DNA of 64,000 bases from Micromonospora vinacea. GTDB taxonomy: Bacteria; Actinomycetota; Actinomycetes; Mycobacteriales; Micromonosporaceae. Under the pieces are notes generated by a model, which saw only the letters and a program-made list of their open reading frames with translations, did no database searches and was not told the DNA's origin. The translations under genes were made by a program, and so were the position numbers. Location of the stretch: the NCBI RefSeq assembly GCF_015751785.1, contig NZ_JADOTY010000001.1, forward strand, positions 5,704,001 to 5,768,000. Reading direction: 5' to 3'. Each line of letters begins with the position of its first letter. Within the stretch, counting starts at the first letter, position 1. Shown here in pieces: positions 60,401 to 64,000 of the stretch.

Positions 60401-60944
60401 CGGCTCGGTGACGCTCGGGGTGACCAACGGCGGCCTCGGCGGCACCATCGAACTGCGGACCGGCTCGCCCACCGGCACGCTGATCGGCACGGCCACCATC
60501 GGCTCGACGGGCGGGTGGGACAACCTGGTCTCCCCCACCGTCACGCTGACCAACAAGCCCACCGGCACGACCACCCTGTACGCGAAGTTCGTCAACGCCG
60601 CCCAGGTGGGCGGCACCCCGGACCTGCTCGCCCTGGACTGGCTGCGGTTCAACGGCGCCGGGGTCAAACAGGAGCCGGGCGGGACGCTGTCCCTGGCCGC
60701 CAACCCGACCGGCGGCCCCGCGCCCCTGACCACCACGCTCACCGCCACGGCGACGGCGCCGTCCGGGCAGAGCATCACCGACTACGCGTGGGACTTCGGC
60801 GATAACAGCGCCGTCACACACGGGGCGACGCTGCGGTCGACCACCCATGCCTATCCCCGCAAGGGGACCTTCACCGCCCGGGTGACTGTCACCTACACCA
60901 GCGGGGAGACCCGCTCGCTCAACCTGACCATCACGGTCAGCTGA
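57483..60944 (+). CDS. Secreted ThuA / PQQ-type sugar dehydrogenase / PKD / carbohydrate-binding protein
   Basis: 1153-residue exported protein. Signal peptide to about residue 29 (LILLAIATVVSTTTA, AEAA). About 30-260: ThuA domain (RVLVFSKITNFYHDSIPAGI, GGGWAGLHAASASE). About 270-690: soluble glucose/sorbosone dehydrogenase beta-propeller (LLGMTLDRNFASNGWIYLLW, catalytic-type His in NSHMGGSLAMD, AMGMRNPFRI). Then a PKD domain (YAWDFTNDGSTDS), a CBM6-like module (EAEHFSAQSGV, VDHNDWVAF, LDWLRFNG) and a second PKD domain. ATG at 57483 has AGGGAGC upstream. Likely attacks or oxidises extracellular sugars; the LacI-type site agrees. Confidence 0.88.
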   Translation: MPRHLRAFCLILLAIATVVSTTTALPAEAAPRFRVLVFSKITNFYHDSIPAGIAAIQQLGAAHNFEVVATTDAAAFTDANLATFDVLVFNNTNSLPTSGDLLNASQRAALQTFIRNGGGWAGLHAASASERDWPWYEGLVGTIFDYHPDFSSTGGTFPGRVKVLDRAHPSTRNLPELWEQSEEWYNWRTNPTGNVHTLAQIKVRDGINGLDEGVDHAYSWCQRYDGGRSWFTAGGHASSQFSTPTFLEHLRYGIEWAAGAVAGDCSATKTSNFERVGLVTENLADPFELAVGPDRKVYYIQRTGALKVVNSDTLQVTTLLDFAYTSAMTDQSDGLLGMTLDRNFASNGWIYLLWSDKTLKQLNLSRFTVANNSVALSSEKRLLTVPTYRGEGRANSHMGGSLAMDAAGRLYAAIGDNTDPFASSGYTPVDERAGRAAWDAQGTAGNTNDLRGKILRITPQADGTYTVPSGNLFPAGTARTRPEIYAMGMRNPFRITVEPQTNAVLVADYGPDARAADPNRGPEGTVEFNRITSAGNFGWPYCVGNNIPFNDYNFATNTSGAKFNCAAPVNNSPNNTGLTTLPAAKSALVWYAYSASTQFPELGTGGGGPMSGPVYDYDPANTRTTKFPEYFEGKWITYELTRRWFKTLSIHKTAQTFSNARFGPTAVGDLQSINGIFGNMSWIQPFEAEFGPDGSLYVIDFGEGTGSGRGGSNAGAGIYRIDYVANGRPPTAKIAATPDSGRTPLAVTFSSAGSSAGDGSALSYAWDFTNDGSTDSTAANPSFTYATAGKHTARLTVRNSGNGLTATAVTDVVVGNTRPTVTITVPDGGFFDFGDKIPYTVTVTDPEETTIDCAKVTVQTQLGHDSHAHPLDVYTGCSGLLATEADAGDGHGPGQNLYTLITAQYTDGGAAGVPALTGSTRVQLQPKSKEAEHFSAQSGVTVNDRATARAGKRLGEVDHNDWVAFGPADLRNVGSVTLGVTNGGLGGTIELRTGSPTGTLIGTATIGSTGGWDNLVSPTVTLTNKPTGTTTLYAKFVNAAQVGGTPDLLALDWLRFNGAGVKQEPGGTLSLAANPTGGPAPLTTTLTATATAPSGQSITDYAWDFGDNSAVTHGATLRSTTHAYPRKGTFTARVTVTYTSGETRSLNLTITVS

Positions 60945-60952
60945 CCCCGGTC

Positions 60953-60983
60953 GCCGGCGGGCGGGAGCGTCCCGCCCGCCGGC
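60953..60983 (+). terminator. Terminator of the ThuA/PQQ gene
   Basis: Perfect 14-bp stem GCCGGCGGGCGGGA / TCCCGCCCGCCGGC with a GCG loop, 9 bp after the stop. Confidence 0.78.
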
Positions 60984-61139
60984 GCTACCAAGGGATCGCC
61001 CAGATCCCGGAGTTCCTCGGCGCAGTCGTTGGAGAGGTGACGGCGGCCGTTCCGCCGTCCCGGAGCGGAGAGGGCGCAACGGAAGGGAAGAGCAGCGACG
61101 TCCGGCAGCGGTAGTCGCACCCAGGGCGTCGGGCGCGAT

Positions 61140-61607
61140 TCAGGGTCGGGCCGTGCCCTCGATGGTGGCGCTTTGCTGCGGACGGAGCGCGGTCAGGAGG
61201 CTGTCGAGTTGACCCCAGGCCCGCGCGCTGGCGATGGGGTCGATGTAATCCCGGGACTCGATGATGAGCCCATTGCGGATACGCATCACGAAGACGCATG
61301 GCACCGTGAATGCCTCACCTGTCTCGACCACCCGCCCCTGATAGGCAAACTCGGCGACAATCACCTCCGGGTCCGCAGTCTCATGAATCGTCACGTCGAC
61401 TGGCTTACGGATCAGCGTCCGGGCGACCGGAGGCGGCGCGGTGAAGTGCTCGTGCAGTTCGTTGCGGCTACGCAGCGGCGGCGGCTTGAGCGGGTGGAAC
61501 GGATGCATGACATGAGTTTTTTCGGCGTACAGGTCGGCCAAGTCTTCGTACGGACCGTCGCAAACACCGTTCACCAGCCGGAGGAAAGTTTCGCGTGGGC
61601 TGCTCAT
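61140..61607 (-). CDS. SnoaL-like (NTF2-fold) protein
   Basis: 155-residue NTF2-fold protein: RETFLRLVNGVCDGPYEDLADLYAE at the N-terminus, VTIHETADPEVIVAEFAYQGRVVE and IIESRDYIDPIASARAW at the end. AAGGAAG precedes the ATG. Paralogue of the protein at 56831-57247. Function unknown. Confidence 0.85.
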   Translation of the reverse strand: MSSPRETFLRLVNGVCDGPYEDLADLYAEKTHVMHPFHPLKPPPLRSRNELHEHFTAPPPVARTLIRKPVDVTIHETADPEVIVAEFAYQGRVVETGEAFTVPCVFVMRIRNGLIIESRDYIDPIASARAWGQLDSLLTALRPQQSATIEGTARP

Positions 61608-61797
61608 GCCGGGCTTCCTTCGAATCAGTAGATTGCGCCTGGGCCACGCCGAGGACGACCTCCGGGGGTGGCCGGTATCCCATCGACGGCACCCTACCGA
61701 CCTCAGCCTCGATGTGACTGCTCCGAAGCGCTCTCGTCAGCCGCATCGGCAAGGCCGCGAGCCGTGGCTGTCGTACCTGTGTGTGAGGCTCCGGGGC

Positions 61798-62442
61798 ATG
61801 GCGACTTTCGTTCTGATCCACGGCGGCGGGGGCAGCGCCTGGGACTGGCATCTCCTTGTCCCCGAGCTGACCGGCCGCGGCCACGACGTGGTCGTACCGG
61901 AACTGCCGATCGAGGACAGCTCCGCGGGGTTCCCCGAGTTCTGCCAGACGGTCGTCGACGCGATCGGCGACCGGAGAGATCTCGTGGTCGTCGGACACTC
62001 GTACGGCGCGTTCACCGCGCCGCTCATTGCCGACAAGCTGCCGGTGCGGCGGATCGTCCTGCTCACACCGATGATCCCTAAGCCCGGTGAGAGACCCGGC
62101 GACTGGTGGGCCAACACCGGTTACCGGAGCCCGAAAGGGCTCAGCGAGGAGCAGCAGTTCTACAACGGCGTGCCCGCCGAGGTGGTAGCGGAGGCAGCGA
62201 CACACAGCCGGGACCAGGTCAGCGCGGAGGGGAACGAGCCGTGGCCCCTGGACGCCTGGCCAGACGTGCCGACGACGGTGCTCATCGCACGTGAGGATCG
62301 GTTCTTCCCAGCGGACTTCCAGCGCCGGGTGGCCGCCGACCGGCTCGGCACAGTCCCGGACGACATTGAGGGCGGCCACGCGGTCCCCCTCAGCCACCCG
62401 AAGCAACTCGCCGACTGCCTCATCGCGTACCCGCTGCGCTGA
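61798..62442 (+). CDS. Alpha/beta hydrolase
   Basis: 214-residue hydrolase. ATFVLIHGGGGSAWDWHLLVPEL forms the oxyanion region, VVVGHSYGAFTAPLIA holds the nucleophile Ser (GHSYG), and a late His lies in IEGGHAVPLSHPKQLADC. ATG at 61798 is chosen because similarity begins there; the frame is open 190 bp upstream without similarity. Substrate unknown. Confidence 0.9.
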   Translation: MATFVLIHGGGGSAWDWHLLVPELTGRGHDVVVPELPIEDSSAGFPEFCQTVVDAIGDRRDLVVVGHSYGAFTAPLIADKLPVRRIVLLTPMIPKPGERPGDWWANTGYRSPKGLSEEQQFYNGVPAEVVAEAATHSRDQVSAEGNEPWPLDAWPDVPTTVLIAREDRFFPADFQRRVAADRLGTVPDDIEGGHAVPLSHPKQLADCLIAYPLR

Positions 62443-62486
62443 AGGCCCATGATTGCTTGATCCGGGCGAGATGCGAGGCTGAGCAG

Positions 62487-63011
62487 GTGACTCACCCGCT
62501 CGCGCGCCGCGTCTACGACACCTGCCATCTCACCGGACATTTCCGTCTACGATCCGGGCAGGTCAGCGAGGAGTACTTCGACAAGTACCTGTTCGAAGGG
62601 CAGCCGGACCTGTTGCGCGAGGTCGCCGAAGCGATGGTGGCCATGCTGCCGGAGTGCGATGTGCTGGCGGGGATGGAGATGGGCGGCATCCCTCTCGCCA
62701 CTGTGATGTCGCAGCTGACGGGGCTGCCGACAGTCTTCGTGCGCAAGCATGCCAAGGAGTACGGCACCAACAAGGCCGCCGAGGGCGGTCCGGTGAACGG
62801 GTTGCGTGTCGTACTGATCGAGGACGTCGTCACCACAGGCGGAGCACTACTGGCATCGTGCGCACAGCTACGGTCCATCGGCGCCCAGGTGGAGACAGTG
62901 GTCTGCGCCATCGACCGCGAGCAGGGCGGCCGTGAGAATCTGGCGGCCGAGGCGCTACAACTCCGCGCCGCCCTCACCCGCCGCGACCTGGAAGCTTCCC
63001 TGATCGCGTGA
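62487..63011 (+). CDS. Orotate phosphoribosyltransferase (PyrE-like)
   Basis: 174-residue phosphoribosyltransferase. PRPP loop VVLIEDVVTTGGALLASC, catalytic loop FVRKHAKEYGTNKAAEG, and HFRLRSGQVSEEYFDKYLFEGQP near the N-terminus are those of PyrE. GTG at 62487 is used as start. It stands alone, not in a pyr operon, so a salvage or specialised role is possible. Confidence 0.88.
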   Translation: MTHPLARRVYDTCHLTGHFRLRSGQVSEEYFDKYLFEGQPDLLREVAEAMVAMLPECDVLAGMEMGGIPLATVMSQLTGLPTVFVRKHAKEYGTNKAAEGGPVNGLRVVLIEDVVTTGGALLASCAQLRSIGAQVETVVCAIDREQGGRENLAAEALQLRAALTRRDLEASLIA

Positions 63012-63137
63012 CAGCTCTGGTGCCGCTCCATGAGAAGGTCGGTTGATGTTACGTGGACGACTACTGACCGAGAGCCTGCGCGTTGGCGTCGAGGTGTGGG
63101 GGCGGTGCACCGGCACCGCCCCACACCCGCTGAACGG

Positions 63138-64000
63138 TTACTGCCAGGAACTCTGTTGGGTGTAGACGAGGTTGCCGGGGACCACAGTGCCGTTGGTGCG
63201 GTACTCGGTGTACGCCCAGAAGTCGCCCTCGGCCAGCGGCTTCTTCGGCTTCAGCGTGAAGTTGAAGCCCTGACCGCGCTCCGAGGTGGAGGGCATCGTC
63301 AGCGTGGCACCCGCGTACTTGGCGTTTCGGCCGATGATGGCGTAGCCCAGATCGAAATCGACCACCGGACCACCGGGCACCTGCGCGAAGACGTAGGCGG
63401 TGTAGCGCCCCGGCTCGGGCAGGAACTTGTACGCCTGCTCCGCGCTGGTCCAGAACCTGTCACTGCTGTAGATCAGGGTGTCGCCCTTGTACAGGTAGAG
63501 ATCGAGGTTCGTGTTCGGGTCGTCGGTGTTGGCTTCGACGACGATGCCGGCGGTGTTCGCCGGCACCGTGAAGTCAATCTTCTTCACTCCGGATGCCTTC
63601 GGGTCGAACACCCCGCCGTAGACGCCGGCCGGAATCGAGTACGACTCCCGCTGCATCGGCGTGTAACCGGTGCTGCGGCCGGTGAGCGGCCCGGTGAAGC
63701 CCGGCTGGACCAGACCGAAGGCGCCGTTGGCCATCCGGCCGAACTCCTCCCCGTCGTCACCGTACGGCCGGGCGGTGATCCCCCACGGACGGGCAGCGAC
63801 CGGGATGCGGGCGGTGTGGGTCCTGCCGTGCCAGGTGATGGACCCGGTCACGTACCGGTCCCAGGGGGCGCTGCCCCGACGCACGGTGATGGTCACCGTC
63901 GCGGACTTGCCGGGCGCCAGCGTCACCGATGCCGGCGACACGGTGACCTTCATGCCGGGCAGGCCGGACACCGACGATCGGTAGGTTTCCCGGGCCTCGC
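63138..64000 (-). CDS. C-terminal part of a secreted S8-like serine protease (partial at window end)
   Basis: About 287 C-terminal residues; the frame continues past position 64000. Seen: a fibronectin-like region (VTVSPASVTLAPGKSATVTITV, SGSITWHGRTHTARIPVA-type strands) and a beta-rich domain of the PPC kind (IVVEANTDDPNTNLDLYLYKG, FLPEPGRYTAYVFAQVPGG). These regions follow the catalytic domain in actinobacterial subtilases. The catalytic part is outside the window, so the protease call rests on the tail only. Confidence 0.7.
   Translation of the reverse strand, partial: EARETYRSSVSGLPGMKVTVSPASVTLAPGKSATVTITVRRGSAPWDRYVTGSITWHGRTHTARIPVAARPWGITARPYGDDGEEFGRMANGAFGLVQPGFTGPLTGRSTGYTPMQRESYSIPAGVYGGVFDPKASGVKKIDFTVPANTAGIVVEANTDDPNTNLDLYLYKGDTLIYSSDRFWTSAEQAYKFLPEPGRYTAYVFAQVPGGPVVDFDLGYAIIGRNAKYAGATLTMPSTSERGQGFNFTLKPKKPLAEGDFWAYTEYRTNGTVVPGNLVYTQQSSWQ

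Overview
The window is GC-rich (about 72% by eye) actinobacterial DNA: GTG starts are frequent, stops are mostly TGA, ATGA/GTGA overlaps join operon genes, and long spurious reading frames lie opposite most genes. Gene content (ECF42-type sigma factor with a DGPF partner, SCO5389-like protein, XRE regulators with TPR-like tails, DUF574-type methyltransferase, ThuA/PQQ/PKD secreted enzyme) fits Micromonosporaceae, probably Micromonospora or a close relative. This is an inference from gene style, not a database match. I see no rRNA, tRNA, transposase, prophage or CRISPR array.

Layout. 1-4.8 kb: a DrrAB-like drug exporter with a divergent TetR regulator that carries an extra C-terminal helix-turn-helix, then an MsbA-like exporter divergent from a MarR regulator. 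5.3-11.5 kb: an N-acetylglutaminylglutamine-amidotransferase-like enzyme, a GCS2-type carboxylate-amine ligase, a DUF885 hydrolase, and an ECF42-type sigma factor with its DGPF/YCII partner. 11.8-22.1 kb: amine oxidase, a secreted F5/8-C/beta-helix protein, and a complete beta-glucoside uptake operon (ROK repressor, binding protein, two permeases, GH1 beta-glucosidase). 22.2-28.8 kb: TMEM175-like protein, MocA-like cytidylyltransferase, PaoABC-type molybdenum aldehyde/xanthine oxidoreductase, ArsR+SRPBCC pair, NUDIX hydrolase. 29-36.5 kb: ABC exporter, a cNMP-domain histidine kinase next to a receiver-thioredoxin-reductase fusion, and a large membrane hydrolase. 36.6-41.4 kb: SmpB, SCO5389-like protein, a repeat-rich gap, and a molybdate operon (Mop-HTH, ModABC).

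41.6-45.9 kb holds an orphan Phd/YefM antitoxin, an acetyltransferase, a gene broken by a TGG-to-TGA change, a PIG-V-like mannosyltransferase and an FAD oxidoreductase. From 45.9 to 55.8 kb lies the most unusual part, which reads like a conflict/defence island: a 1255-residue trypsin-NTPase-TPR protein coupled to a small Trypco1-type protein, a PP2C-like phosphatase, two paralogous XRE-TPR regulators with a small coupled ORF, and a protein joining a histone-H1-like lysine tail, a winged-helix-like region and a deoxyribosyltransferase/TIR-like domain. That last gene sits in DNA of visibly lower GC. 55.9-64 kb returns to ordinary content: DUF574 methyltransferase, two SnoaL-like proteins, a 1153-residue secreted ThuA-PQQ-PKD-CBM protein, an alpha/beta hydrolase, a PyrE-like phosphoribosyltransferase and the C-terminal part of a secreted subtilase-like protein.

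Noncoding signals: two LacI-type palindromes without a LacI gene in the window, a TetR operator, leaderless-type TANNNT elements 6-7 nt before at least seven start codons, and four long intergenic hairpins of at least two families (one family ends in CAAGATC/GATCTTG) that look like dispersed repeats. The molybdate transporter, MocA-like protein and Pao-type enzyme form a functionally linked molybdenum set spread over about 18 kb.
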